From positions 124,001 through 188,000 of the forward strand of contig NZ_CP117709.1 in assembly GCF_028622875.1 (NCBI RefSeq): a stretch of 64,000 nt of DNA, in the 5' to 3' direction. A model generated the notes under the pieces. It was not told the origin of the DNA. It saw only the letters and a list, made by a program, of their open reading frames with translations, and did not search any database. The position numbers and the translations under genes are program-made. This document shows, piece by piece, positions 1-7,250 of this stretch. This DNA is from Streptomyces sp. MMBL 11-1. Lineage in GTDB: Bacteria; Actinomycetota; Actinomycetes; Streptomycetales; Streptomycetaceae. The stretch's first letter is position 1, and each line of letters begins with the position of its first letter.

Positions 1-906
1 CCACCATTGGTCGGTCGCGGGGAGGTGGGGGTACTCCTCACCGACATGGTGGTCGGTGTCGGACACGAAGGCCGTGTTGCCGTCCGTCGGATGCACGCGC
101 CACCAGCAGGTGTTGGCGCTGAGAAAGGCGATGTTTCCGCCGTCGCGGACGAATCGTTCCGCCTGGTCACGCATCGCGGCGCTCCAGTATTCGTCGTGCC
201 CGACGCTGAGGAGGAGGTCGTACGAGGAGAGCAGTTCGGGGTTCTCGTGCAGATCCAGGTCGGTGCAGAACTCCACGGGGTACTCATGGCGGTCGAGCCA
301 TGCGATGAACGGGGCGTCCCAGTACGCGAGGTCGATGACGCCGCCGGGGCGGTGGAAGCTGACCTTGTGGCCTCGGGGCCCGTCGGTGGCGCCGGCGCGG
401 TGGACGGGGTGGTCGTAGAGGCTGACGGCGCGCTCCAAACCGGGCCGGTCGGAGCGGTTGTAGGCATGCCGCGTGAAGGTGGACTTCTTGTAGAGGACGC
501 GGGAGTGGCCGCCGGCGACGCGGGGGCGCACGATGAAGAACTCCCGCCCGTGCCCTTCGAGGTGCTCCGCGTCGAGCAGAGGCGGCTGCGCGGCGCGCCC
601 CGGGCCGCATTCGACGAATTCGACCAGATGGACTCCCGGCTGCCAGCCCTCCGGTACGGCGTGGGAGAGCGGCGGCCAGTTCCAGTCGTCGGAGGGCGAA
701 GCGCGGCCGGCCGTCCCATCGGGATGGGCGGGCGGGGGGTGTTCGGCGCCCTGGTACTCCCCTGTTTCCCCCACGAGTGCGAGTTCCTGGCCGAGCCGGT
801 AGAAACGGAGACGGAATCGGGGGGCATCGGTCGAGACATGGACCGATAAAGCGTCCCCGACCGTGACGCTTTCACGTCCGATATAGCCTTCTATCATGGC
901 GCTCAT
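1..906 (-). CDS. N,N-dimethylformamidase-like (DMFase large-subunit C-terminal domain) protein, 3' end outside window
   Basis: The reading frame is open from an ATG at 906 (a second in-frame ATG lies at 897) to the left edge, about 302 codons, so the C-terminus is missing. The segment reading SYDLLLSVGHDEYWS, followed by a stretch about an exposed body and FLSANTCWWRV, is typical of the DMFase beta-subunit-like family (pfam LDA_like). The known members hydrolyse formamides, but most actinobacterial homologues are uncharacterised, so the substrate is unknown. No good Shine-Dalgarno sequence precedes either ATG. The upstream 160 bases to the divergent methyltransferase gene must hold both promoters; nothing distinctive was seen there. 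Family is fairly certain, function is not. Confidence 0.75.
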   Translation of the reverse strand, partial: MSAMIEGYIGRESVTVGDALSVHVSTDAPRFRLRFYRLGQELALVGETGEYQGAEHPPPAHPDGTAGRASPSDDWNWPPLSHAVPEGWQPGVHLVEFVECGPGRAAQPPLLDAEHLEGHGREFFIVRPRVAGGHSRVLYKKSTFTRHAYNRSDRPGLERAVSLYDHPVHRAGATDGPRGHKVSFHRPGGVIDLAYWDAPFIAWLDRHEYPVEFCTDLDLHENPELLSSYDLLLSVGHDEYWSAAMRDQAERFVRDGGNIAFLSANTCWWRVHPTDGNTAFVSDTDHHVGEEYPHLPATDQWW

Positions 907-1066
907 GCTAGGCAGCGGTCAGACGGGCGACAACGGCGCCTTCAATCAGCCATTCATCCTCGTTTTTCGGACACGGCGAGTGGGTCCGGAATTCCTGTCC
1001 CTATTTCCGGGTAGTGCGGCATCCGATATGGACACAGGACCGTCCACCGATCGGTGAGGGGCTCGC

Positions 1067-1942
1067 ATGAGCGGAGCATTCCGCGGTGAATTCCGCGTAA
1101 GGGAACTGGTATTGGGGATCGAGGGGCTCGCGCTGCTGCGCCACGCGGTCGACGGGGACGAGGCGTTCCTGAAGGAGCGGGTGGCGGAGATACGCCGCTT
1201 CGCCCGGGCGGACCTCACGGACGAGGACGAGGAGAAGCTGCCGGACGGCGGGGCCCTGGTCAGCGAGCTCGACGCGGCGGCGGGCTACGCGTCCTGGTCA
1301 GCGGTGTACGACTCGCTGCCCAGCTCCTACATCGAGGTGGAGGAGCCGGCCGTCCACGCGATCCTCGACGGGCTCGCGCCGGGGGTGGCACTCGACGCCG
1401 CCTGCGGCACCGGCAGGCAGACCCGCGCGCTGGCCGCGCGCGGCCACCGGGTCATCGGTGTGGACCAGTCACCGGAGATGCTGGCCAAGGCCCGCGAGCA
1501 CACTCCGGAGGCCGACTTCCGGGTGGGGCGTATGGAGCGGCTGCCGCTGGAGGACGACTCCGTCGACGTCGCGGTCTGCTCGCTGGCCATGACGCACCTT
1601 CCGGACCTCGCCCCGGGCGTGGCGGAGCTGGCGCGGGTGGTCCGGCCGGGCGGGCGGATCGTGGTCACGGACATTCATCCGTTCGTGATCGCCCTTCAGG
1701 GGCAGTGCCTCTTCGTCCGTGACTCCGAGGAGCTCGCGTTCGTACGCAACCACGTCCATCTGCCCGGTGCCTACCTGGAGGCGTTCAAACGGGCCGGGCT
1801 CCGGGTGCTCGGCTGCCGGGAACCCCTGTTCAACGGGCGTCTGGCGCCCGGAGGTTACGAGGAGTTCATCGCGGACGCGGCCCGCGCCGCCTGGAACGGT
1901 CTGCCGATCGTCGTCGTCTGGGACGTCGAAGTCCCCGCCTGA
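1067..1942 (+). CDS. Class I SAM-dependent methyltransferase
   Basis: A 291-residue protein with a Rossmann-type methyltransferase core. The SAM-binding loop DAACGTGR lies near residue 108, followed by an acidic residue ending strand 2 (VIGVDQS) and a motif-IV/VI region ending VVRPGGRIVVTD. About 100 N-terminal residues precede the core and look helical. The ATG at 1067 has a good ribosome site (GAGGGG, five bases upstream). It belongs to the Methyltransf_11/25 type; such enzymes methylate small molecules, and the substrate cannot be read from sequence. It is followed 28 bases later by an acetyltransferase gene on the same strand, so the two are probably co-transcribed. Confidence 0.88.
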   Translation: MSGAFRGEFRVRELVLGIEGLALLRHAVDGDEAFLKERVAEIRRFARADLTDEDEEKLPDGGALVSELDAAAGYASWSAVYDSLPSSYIEVEEPAVHAILDGLAPGVALDAACGTGRQTRALAARGHRVIGVDQSPEMLAKAREHTPEADFRVGRMERLPLEDDSVDVAVCSLAMTHLPDLAPGVAELARVVRPGGRIVVTDIHPFVIALQGQCLFVRDSEELAFVRNHVHLPGAYLEAFKRAGLRVLGCREPLFNGRLAPGGYEEFIADAARAAWNGLPIVVVWDVEVPA

Positions 1943-1970
1943 GGGCTGCCCCGCCCGGAAAGTAGACCCG

Positions 1971-2735
1971 ATGACCCTGGCACTGGTACGTCATTCGGAG
2001 CGGCCCGAGCTGTGGGACCGCATCCCCGAGCGTTTCGCGGGTGTGGTGCCCGAGTACAACCTGCACGGAGACATCAACGGCGACTACTGGAACCGGTTGT
2101 TCGAGGACTTCCCGGAGTTCCAGTTCGTCCTGTACGACGACGAGCGCGACGTGATCGCGGGGGTCGGCCGTTCGCTGCCCCGCACCTGGGACGGCACCAC
2201 GGCCGACCTGGGGCCGGGCCTCGACGACTCGATCGAGCGGGCCTTCACGGACCGCGACGCGGGACGCGCCCCGGGCGCGCTCTGCGCGCTCGGCATCGAG
2301 GTCGCCGAGGACCACCGGGGCCGCGGCCTGTCCAAGGTGCTGCTCGACGCGATGGCACGGACCGCGCGGAACGCCGGGCTCCCGACGGTCCTGGTGCCGG
2401 TGCGGCCCACCTGGAAGGACCGCTACCCGCTGGTCCCGATCGAGCGGTACGCCGCGTGGACCCGGGACGACGGCACCCCGTTCGACCCCTGGATCCGGAC
2501 CCAGGTGGGCGCGGGCGGCACGGTCGCCGCGGCGTCCGCGCGGTCCTCGCGGATCACGAGCACGGTCGCCGACTGGGAGCGCTGGACGGGGCTCGCCTTC
2601 CCGGAGGACGGGGAGTACGTCTTCCCCGGCGGGCTCGCCCCGCTCCACGTGGACCGGGCGCGGGACGTGGCCGCCTACTGGGAGCCGGGGGTGTGGATCA
2701 CCCACCGGGTTCAGGGGGTGCCAGGCGGATCCTGA
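1971..2735 (+). CDS. GNAT-family N-acetyltransferase
   Basis: A 254-residue protein whose central region reads GIEVAEDHRGRGLSKVLLDAM, the acetyl-CoA pyrophosphate-binding motif A (R/Q-x-x-G-x-G/A) of GNAT enzymes, around residues 105-125. The ATG at 1971 is preceded by GGAAAG nine bases upstream; longer in-frame extensions into the previous gene are ruled out by overlap and lack of a ribosome site. The extended N- and C-terminal parts resemble actinobacterial GNATs annotated only by family. The substrate is unknown. It lies directly behind the methyltransferase gene and ends inside a strong inverted repeat shared with the convergent gene. Confidence 0.85.
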   Translation: MTLALVRHSERPELWDRIPERFAGVVPEYNLHGDINGDYWNRLFEDFPEFQFVLYDDERDVIAGVGRSLPRTWDGTTADLGPGLDDSIERAFTDRDAGRAPGALCALGIEVAEDHRGRGLSKVLLDAMARTARNAGLPTVLVPVRPTWKDRYPLVPIERYAAWTRDDGTPFDPWIRTQVGAGGTVAAASARSSRITSTVADWERWTGLAFPEDGEYVFPGGLAPLHVDRARDVAAYWEPGVWITHRVQGVPGGS

Positions 2736-2757
2736 CCGGATCCACGACGCCTGGCAC
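2718..2757. terminator. Bidirectional hairpin terminator
   Basis: Perfect 10-base arms (GTGCCAGGCG at 2718-2727 and CGCCTGGCAC at 2748-2757) enclose a second GGATCC/GGATCC pairing. The hairpin holds the stop codon of the plus-strand acetyltransferase gene and ends 20 bases before the stop of the minus-strand gene, so it can serve both convergent transcripts. Confidence 0.7.
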
Positions 2758-2777
2758 GGCGCCCCGCCCGGCGCTCC

Positions 2778-3845
2778 CTAGCCGAGCGACTCCCCCGCGT
2801 GGATCGCGGTCCAGGCGAACACGGCCATGGTGCGGACCTCGTCCGGACCCGCCTCCGGGCGGCGTTCCGGCGGGAGTCCGGCGATCCCGGCGGTGGCGAC
2901 GGCGGAACGCCGCAGCCGGTCGAGGACGTCGCCGGGGATCTCTCCCGGCGCCGGGCCGAGGCGCCGGGAGGCGTGGGCCGCCTGCCGGCCGAGCAGCAGG
3001 CAGTGTGTCCACAGCTCCTCCGCGAACGCGCCGCCGAAGGCCCCGGCCACCTCCGCCGCGAGCTCCGGCGGCAGGTGCGCCTCCTGTGCGGCGAGCACCG
3101 CCCCCTCGGTGAGCCCGGTCGAGGGCAGGGCATCGCGCCACCGGTGGTGGCCGCGGCCACCGTCGGGGCCGTGCTCCTGCCCGACGAGCCGGATGTAGCC
3201 CTCTCCGTACCGCATGTACGGAATCCAGCCCGGCTCCTCCAGGACGCGGCCCCGGCTCAGCAGGCAGGCGGCGTCGGCGGCGGAGGTGGGGCAGGCGGCA
3301 CGGCGGATGCCCTGCGCGGCGTGGCCGTTGATACTGCTGGTGCCTACGTGCTCGACGATGTTCGGTACGGCGAGCAGACTCATCCGGCCGCGTGCGCGGA
3401 AGAAGACGGAGAGCTGTTCGTCGTCATGGCGTTCGGGACTCTCGCGGGCCTCCTCCCGGAAGGCGGCGGCCGTCTCGGCCGGAAGGCAGACGCCCAGGGA
3501 CGGCGTGAACTCGTCCGGCACCGCCCGGACCCAGGAGGCGCCCGCGAGAGCGGCCAGCCGGGCGGCGGCGCCGTTGCGTGCGTGCCAGTTGGTGTAGAAC
3601 ACCAGTGCCTCGTCGGGGAACCGGGCGGCGGCCCGGGCGACGATCTCCAGGAGCTCGACCGGGGCGTCGACGTCGTCCTGGACGACGAGGTGGTGGCGGG
3701 CCCCCGGGGCCACGGCCGACCAGGCGACCAGGGCGGTGCGCAACGCCGAGGGCGGGCCCTGGGGGTCCGGGTCGAGCGCGAGGCCGTCGAGCCGTAATCG
3801 GGCTGCGAGGTCCTGGGCCTGGGCGAGGCGTACAGGATGAGTCAT
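2778..3845 (-). CDS. Uncharacterised protein resembling a glycosyltransferase fold
   Basis: A 355-residue protein starting MTHPVRLAQAQD. An N-terminal stretch HHLVVQDDVDAP (about residues 50-62) holds an acidic cluster like the DxD/EDD motif of nucleotide-sugar-dependent glycosyltransferases, and later segments (FYTNWHARNGAA; SLGVCLPAETA; ERHDDEQLSVFF, with a possible catalytic DDE-type acidic group; NIVEHVG) are laid out as in family-25-like enzymes. That is inference from motif spacing, not a firm match. The C-terminal third looks helical and lacks a known motif. No Shine-Dalgarno precedes the ATG; an in-frame GTG at 3860 is an alternative. It is convergent with the acetyltransferase gene. 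Confidence 0.7.
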   Translation of the reverse strand: MTHPVRLAQAQDLAARLRLDGLALDPDPQGPPSALRTALVAWSAVAPGARHHLVVQDDVDAPVELLEIVARAAARFPDEALVFYTNWHARNGAAARLAALAGASWVRAVPDEFTPSLGVCLPAETAAAFREEARESPERHDDEQLSVFFRARGRMSLLAVPNIVEHVGTSSINGHAAQGIRRAACPTSAADAACLLSRGRVLEEPGWIPYMRYGEGYIRLVGQEHGPDGGRGHHRWRDALPSTGLTEGAVLAAQEAHLPPELAAEVAGAFGGAFAEELWTHCLLLGRQAAHASRRLGPAPGEIPGDVLDRLRRSAVATAGIAGLPPERRPEAGPDEVRTMAVFAWTAIHAGESLG

Positions 3846-3969
3846 GACGGACGAGCTCACAGGAAGACTGCTTACGTCGGGCACGCTGCGCTCCTCGGCA
3901 GAGATGGTCGCCGGCCATGGTCGCAAAGCTTGGGCGACCGGAGCGGGGCGGCCCACGATTTTGGCCGGA

Positions 3970-4269
3970 TCAGTGGCGGTGGCGGGTTCCCCCGCAGGAA
4001 CGGGCGAGAGGTTCACTGTCGGTGGAGTACCGCACGGCGCGATGGTCGCGGGGTCCCGGAGCATCGCCGCCGTCCGTGTCCGCCCCGGAGTTCGCGGCCC
4101 GGCCGCGAAGCAGCAGCGTGACGGCGACGAGCCAGCACAGACCGAGGACGGCGTCGACGTACACGACGACCGCGAGCGGCAGGGTGGCCGCGCCGTGCGC
4201 GGCGGTCGCCGCGAGGACGGAGAGGCCGGCCCCGACCGCGAGCAGCAGGTACCGCAAGGTTCGCCGCAC
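3970..4269 (-). CDS. Small two-helix membrane protein, unknown function
   Basis: A 99-residue protein with two hydrophobic segments (about residues 7-27 and 31-53) and a charged cytoplasmic or external tail containing arginine, aspartate and histidine. The GTG at 4269 is preferred over the in-frame GTG at 4278 because GAGAGG lies eight bases before it. No family was recognised. It sits between the glycosyltransferase-like gene and rlmG, all on the minus strand. The tail is low in complexity, so the true C-terminus is less certain than the membrane part. Confidence 0.5.
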   Translation of the reverse strand: MRRTLRYLLLAVGAGLSVLAATAAHGAATLPLAVVVYVDAVLGLCWLVAVTLLLRGRAANSGADTDGGDAPGPRDHRAVRYSTDSEPLARSCGGTRHRH

Positions 4270-4368
4270 TGTGAGCACCTCTCGTCCGTTGTTCCGCTTC
4301 CGAGAAGTGAACGGCAGACCACCGCGTTCTGTGACGGGCCGTTCCGGTCAGATCGGCGGTCGGTCCCC

Positions 4369-4464
4369 TCACCGCCGCACGCGCGGCGTGCCCAGCCCGA
4401 TCCAGGAGCTGATCTCCCGCTGGATCTCGTGTCGCCGCCGCCGAAGGTGAGGGTCACGGCCCAC
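4369..4464 (-). CDS. Possible 31-residue peptide
   Basis: A short GTG-started frame ends in HEIQREISSWIGLGTPRVRR. The alternation of charged and hydrophobic residues looks like an amphipathic helix followed by a short tail, unlike the Pro/Arg-rich junk in overlapping frames. There is no clear ribosome site. It could be a real small protein, a remnant of a larger gene, or chance. Treat as tentative. Confidence 0.2.
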   Translation of the reverse strand: MGRDPHLRRRRHEIQREISSWIGLGTPRVRR

Positions 4465-4505
4465 CGGTATCCGCGTTCCGGTTCACCGTGGAGCACCGCA
4501 CCGGC

Positions 4506-4667
4506 CTACCCCTCCTTCAGCGCGTCCCCGGAGCCGACGATCTCCATCAGCCGGGCGTACGCGTCCCGGCGGGCCTCGGAGCCGTGGACCTCGACCGCCG
4601 AGGCGCCCTGGGGGGTGAGCGTGCCGTTCTGGGGGGCCGCGGCCATCTGCCGGTCGAGCAGTCTCAT
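4506..4667 (-). CDS. Possible 53-residue protein downstream of rlmG
   Basis: An ATG-started frame immediately downstream of rlmG and in the same frame as it. It ends RLMEIVGSGDALKEG and has a balanced residue composition (Ala, Glu, Asp, Leu), which in this GC context suggests coding. No ribosome site precedes the ATG, but translation could be coupled to rlmG, whose stop is 84 bases upstream. The region between the rlmG stop and this ATG is also open in this frame. Not recognised; tentative. Confidence 0.25.
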   Translation of the reverse strand: MRLLDRQMAAAPQNGTLTPQGASAVEVHGSEARRDAYARLMEIVGSGDALKEG

Positions 4668-4751
4668 CGCGTCGAGGCGGGTGTGGCTGCGGGCGGGCAG
4701 GGCGTGGACCGGCGGCCGGTCGCGGGCGCAGTGCGGTGCGGTGCCTCGCGG

Positions 4752-5906
4752 TCAGCGCTTGACGGCGCGCAGCACCACGAACTTCGGGTCGCCCGCGACC
4801 GTGGTGCAGTTCCCGAAGATCCGGCGCAGGTGGGTGTGGTACGAGAGGTGCCGGTTGCCCACGACCCAGAGCTCACCACCCTGGCGCAGGGCGGTCCGGG
4901 CCCCGGCGAACATCGTGCGGGCCGTCGCGTCGGTGGTCGCCGTGTGCGAGTGGAAGGGCGGGTTGTTCAGCACCAGGTCCACGCTTCCCGGGTCGAGGTC
5001 GCCGAGACCGTCGCCGACCAGGAAGTCGGCCTTCGCGCCGTCGGGCGCACCGGCCCGGAAGGTCTCCTCGGCGGAGGCGACCGCCCCGTAGGACTCGTCG
5101 ACGAAGGTGACGTGCGCGTCGGGGTTGGCGATGGCGGCGGAGAGCCCGAGGACACCGTTGCCGCATCCCAGGTCGACGACCCGGACCGCCCCGCCCCGGG
5201 TGGGCAGGTGCTTCAGGAAGAAGCGGGTGCCGATGTCGAGGCGCTCCGCGCAGAAGATCCCCGCGTGGTTGACGGCGGTCAGGCCCGCTACCGGGCCCAC
5301 GTCGGCGGGCAGCTCGTAGCGGTACGGCCACGGGCTCGGCGTACGCGGCAGAGCGGGGTCCGGGGTGCAGAAGATGAGCCGCGCCTTGCGCACCGCCAGG
5401 GAGGTGCGGGTCGGGCCGATGATCCGCTCGAAGAGCTTGAGCGTGGAGGTGTGGATCTCCTTGACCATGCCGGTGCCGATGATCACGGTGCCGGGGTGGA
5501 CGGCGGGGGCGATCCGGTGGAGCTGGTCCTCCAGGAACGCCAGGGACTTGGGCACCCGGACGATGAGTACGTCGATCCGGTCCGGCGGGGTGTCGCGCGA
5601 GGACAGCAGCCGGACCGCGTCCTGGTCGAGACCGTTACGGGCGAGGTTGGCGAGGGTCGCGCGCCGGGCCAGATAGGAGTCGCTGATCTGGACGGGCCGG
5701 TGTGCGGCCAGCGCGGTGGCGAGCGCCCCCCACCTGTCCCCCACGACCGCGACCGTCCCCGAGAGGTCGACCGAGCCCGTCTCGGGGTCCGTCAGCTGCC
5801 GGAGCAGGTATTCGTCGGCGGCGTCCCACGCACGGAAGGGGTCGCGCGGGTGCTCGGGGAAGCGGGCGAGCTCGAAAGTGCCCTGTGAGGTCGTCAAACG
5901 GTTCAT
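4752..5906 (-). CDS. rlmG: 23S rRNA (guanine-N2)-methyltransferase RlmG-like
   Basis: A 384-residue protein with the two-domain architecture of RlmG/RsmC: an N-terminal degenerate methyltransferase half (residues about 1-200) and a C-terminal catalytic half. The SAM site DLGCGNGVLG and the catalytic NPPFH motif of N2-guanine methyltransferases are present. The E. coli enzyme of this length methylates G1835 of 23S rRNA; RsmC, which methylates 16S rRNA, is the alternative, though length and N-terminus favour RlmG. It starts at the ATG at 5906 and is preceded by a hairpin (5927-5963) that isolates it from the upstream small gene. Confidence 0.85.
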   Translation of the reverse strand: MNRLTTSQGTFELARFPEHPRDPFRAWDAADEYLLRQLTDPETGSVDLSGTVAVVGDRWGALATALAAHRPVQISDSYLARRATLANLARNGLDQDAVRLLSSRDTPPDRIDVLIVRVPKSLAFLEDQLHRIAPAVHPGTVIIGTGMVKEIHTSTLKLFERIIGPTRTSLAVRKARLIFCTPDPALPRTPSPWPYRYELPADVGPVAGLTAVNHAGIFCAERLDIGTRFFLKHLPTRGGAVRVVDLGCGNGVLGLSAAIANPDAHVTFVDESYGAVASAEETFRAGAPDGAKADFLVGDGLGDLDPGSVDLVLNNPPFHSHTATTDATARTMFAGARTALRQGGELWVVGNRHLSYHTHLRRIFGNCTTVAGDPKFVVLRAVKR

Positions 5907-5926
5907 ATGTCACTCAGGCTAGCCGA

Positions 5927-5963
5927 GGGAGCCGGGGCGCGACCCACCCGCTCCCCGGCTCCC
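5927..5963. terminator. Hairpin terminator between small gene and rlmG
   Basis: Eleven-base perfect arms (GGGAGCCGGGG at 5927-5937; CCCCGGCTCCC at 5953-5963) with a 15-base loop. It lies downstream of the minus-strand gene at 6032-6244 and 20 bases upstream of the rlmG start, so it would end the former transcript. Confidence 0.55.
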
Positions 5964-6031
5964 CGCGCCTCCGCCCCGGCGCACGGCTCCGCACGGTCGC
6001 CCACCGGGGGCACCCGCGGGCCGTCGGACCG

Positions 6032-6244
6032 TCAGGGCAGTTGTTTGTCGATGGCCGATCGCCCCTCGGCGGCCAGCTTGCGCCGCGCCCATTCCAGGGT
6101 CTCCGGCGTCAGGTCCCGCCCGGAGGCGAGCACCAGGTCCTCCGCGCTCGGCCGGTCGCTCGCGCCCGTGTGCAGGAGCCGGTCGGGCGTGACGCCCTCC
6201 GGCCCGGACATGGTCGCGGATACGGGTTCGGACTCTTCGCTCAT
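6032..6244 (-). CDS. Small conserved-looking acidic protein
   Basis: A 70-residue protein beginning MSEESEPVSATM and ending in a predicted amphipathic helix (PETLEWARRKLAAEGRSAID). The ATG at 6244 has a strong ribosome site (GAGGAGG, five to six bases before it), which rules out the longer frame that starts at 6385. It has no membrane segment or signal. No family was recognised; the ordered C-terminal helix and good ribosome site make it a real gene. Confidence 0.65.
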   Translation of the reverse strand: MSEESEPVSATMSGPEGVTPDRLLHTGASDRPSAEDLVLASGRDLTPETLEWARRKLAAEGRSAIDKQLP

Positions 6245-6402
6245 GCCGCCTCCTCGTCCTTGCGGCAATTCTCGCCCCCCGCGGACCCGGCCGCATCCGA
6301 AGAGCCCGCGCACGCCTACCCGGGAGGGTGAATCGGCCCTTGGGGCACCCGGGGAGTGGGCAGGAGAGGGAGGTCGTTGCCCCATTCTCCGAGGCGGTGC
6401 CC

Positions 6403-6954
6403 ATGCTCCACGGTGTCGACGTCAGCGCCTATCAGCCCTCCTACGACACGGACGGACTCGACTTCGTCATCGTCAAGTCCACCGAAGGCCGCACCTATGT
6501 CAATCCGCGTCTGGCCGCACAGGTGAAGCGGGCCAGGGACGCCGAGTGCGTCGTCGGCTTCTACCACTTCCTCTGGCCGGGAGACGTGGCGGACCAGGTG
6601 GACTACTTCCTGAGCAAGACCCCGGAGAAGGCAGGTGACCTGCTCGCGGTCGACTGGGAACAGACCGGGGGCGGTACGCGCGCGAGCAACGCGGACAAGG
6701 ACCGGTTCATCCGCGCGGTGAAGCGGGAGCGGCCCGACCACCGGGTCCTGCTGTACTGCAACCGCACCTTCTGGCTCGACCACGACACCACCGGCTACGC
6801 CGGCGACGGGCTGTGGATCGCCGACTACGGCACCGCGGGCAAGCCCCGCATCGAGGCGGACTGGCGCATTCACCAGTACACCGACGATCCCCTCGACCGG
6901 AACGTGGCCGACTTCGGCTCGGCCCGCGCCCTGCGCGACTGGGCGGCCGGATGA
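6403..6954 (+). CDS. Glycoside hydrolase family 25 lysozyme-like protein
   Basis: A 183-residue single-domain GH25 protein. The opening GVDVSAYQP carries the first catalytic Asp region, VDWEQ (about residue 84) holds the Asp/Glu pair typical of the family, and the end has an IHQYTDD-type strand. GH25 enzymes cleave the beta-1,4 bond between N-acetylmuramate and N-acetylglucosamine. No signal peptide is visible, so it may stay in the cytoplasm or be released by lysis; many Streptomyces copies are annotated this way. The ATG at 6403 is chosen because GAGG lies eight bases upstream; an earlier frame opening at 6328 adds only low-complexity sequence. Confidence 0.85.
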   Translation: MLHGVDVSAYQPSYDTDGLDFVIVKSTEGRTYVNPRLAAQVKRARDAECVVGFYHFLWPGDVADQVDYFLSKTPEKAGDLLAVDWEQTGGGTRASNADKDRFIRAVKRERPDHRVLLYCNRTFWLDHDTTGYAGDGLWIADYGTAGKPRIEADWRIHQYTDDPLDRNVADFGSARALRDWAAG

Positions 6955-6969
6955 GGTGACGGGCCCGGT

Positions 6970-7017
6970 GCCCCGGCGGCCGCCGCGGACGATCGTCGTC
7001 GGGCGGCCCGCCGGGGC
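6970..7017. terminator. Hairpin terminator after the GH25 gene
   Basis: A 15-base-pair stem with one bulged G: the left arm begins GCCCCGGCGG at 6970 and the right arm ends CCGCCGGGGC at 7017. It lies 16 bases after the GH25 stop and separates that transcript from the crtE promoter region. Confidence 0.6.
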
Positions 7018-7165
7018 GGGCCGGTGCGCCCCGTTCACGTGGGCCATACGGGCGTGGTGGGCGCCGCCATGACGTGTCCGGGGTGTTTCTCCCCCGGGAG
7101 TGCGCGGCAGACGTGATCGTCTCTGTGTCAGTGCCTGCTTCCGCTCGGCACGAACTTCTGGTCCC

Positions 7166-7225
7166 CGTGCGAGTACGCACGCGATCGGGGTACGCGTCCG
7201 TGCGGAGTGACGAGTCGTTCGTCAC
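7166..7225 (+). promoter_or_regulatory. Probable crtE promoter/operator region
   Basis: Two dyads precede crtE: CGTGCG/CGCACG around AGTA at 7166-7181, and GTGACGA/TCGTCAC around GTCGT at 7207-7225, which ends 25 bases before the crtE ATG. Between them GGGTAC (7188-7193) fits the -10 of sigma-B-type promoters (GNNT-N14-16-GGGTAY), with a GAGT 13 bases upstream, one base short of the usual spacing. In S. griseus and S. coelicolor the crt genes depend on sigma-B-like or LitS factors, so this placement is reasonable but unproven. Confidence 0.35.
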
Positions 7226-7250
7226 CATCACTGATTCGGAAGGGCGTGAG

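Larger units (their letters stand above)
4270..4751. other. Gap of about 480 bases without a confident gene
   Basis: Between the small membrane protein and rlmG only two short minus-strand reading frames look coding-like (4369-4464 and 4506-4667, listed separately). Longer frames here are compositionally poor and shadow one another. No terminator, repeat or recognisable regulatory site was seen apart from the ribosome site for the membrane protein. Confidence 0.5.

Noticed and set aside
7..849. Plus-strand protein of 280 residues at the left edge
   Set aside because: It is antisense to the DMFase-like gene, which has recognisable motifs; the plus frame is low in complexity.
2778..4496. One minus-strand protein of 572 residues
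   Set aside because: The N-terminal 217 codons are Arg/Pro/Ser-rich shadow sequence across other genes; coding style starts at the ATG at 3845.
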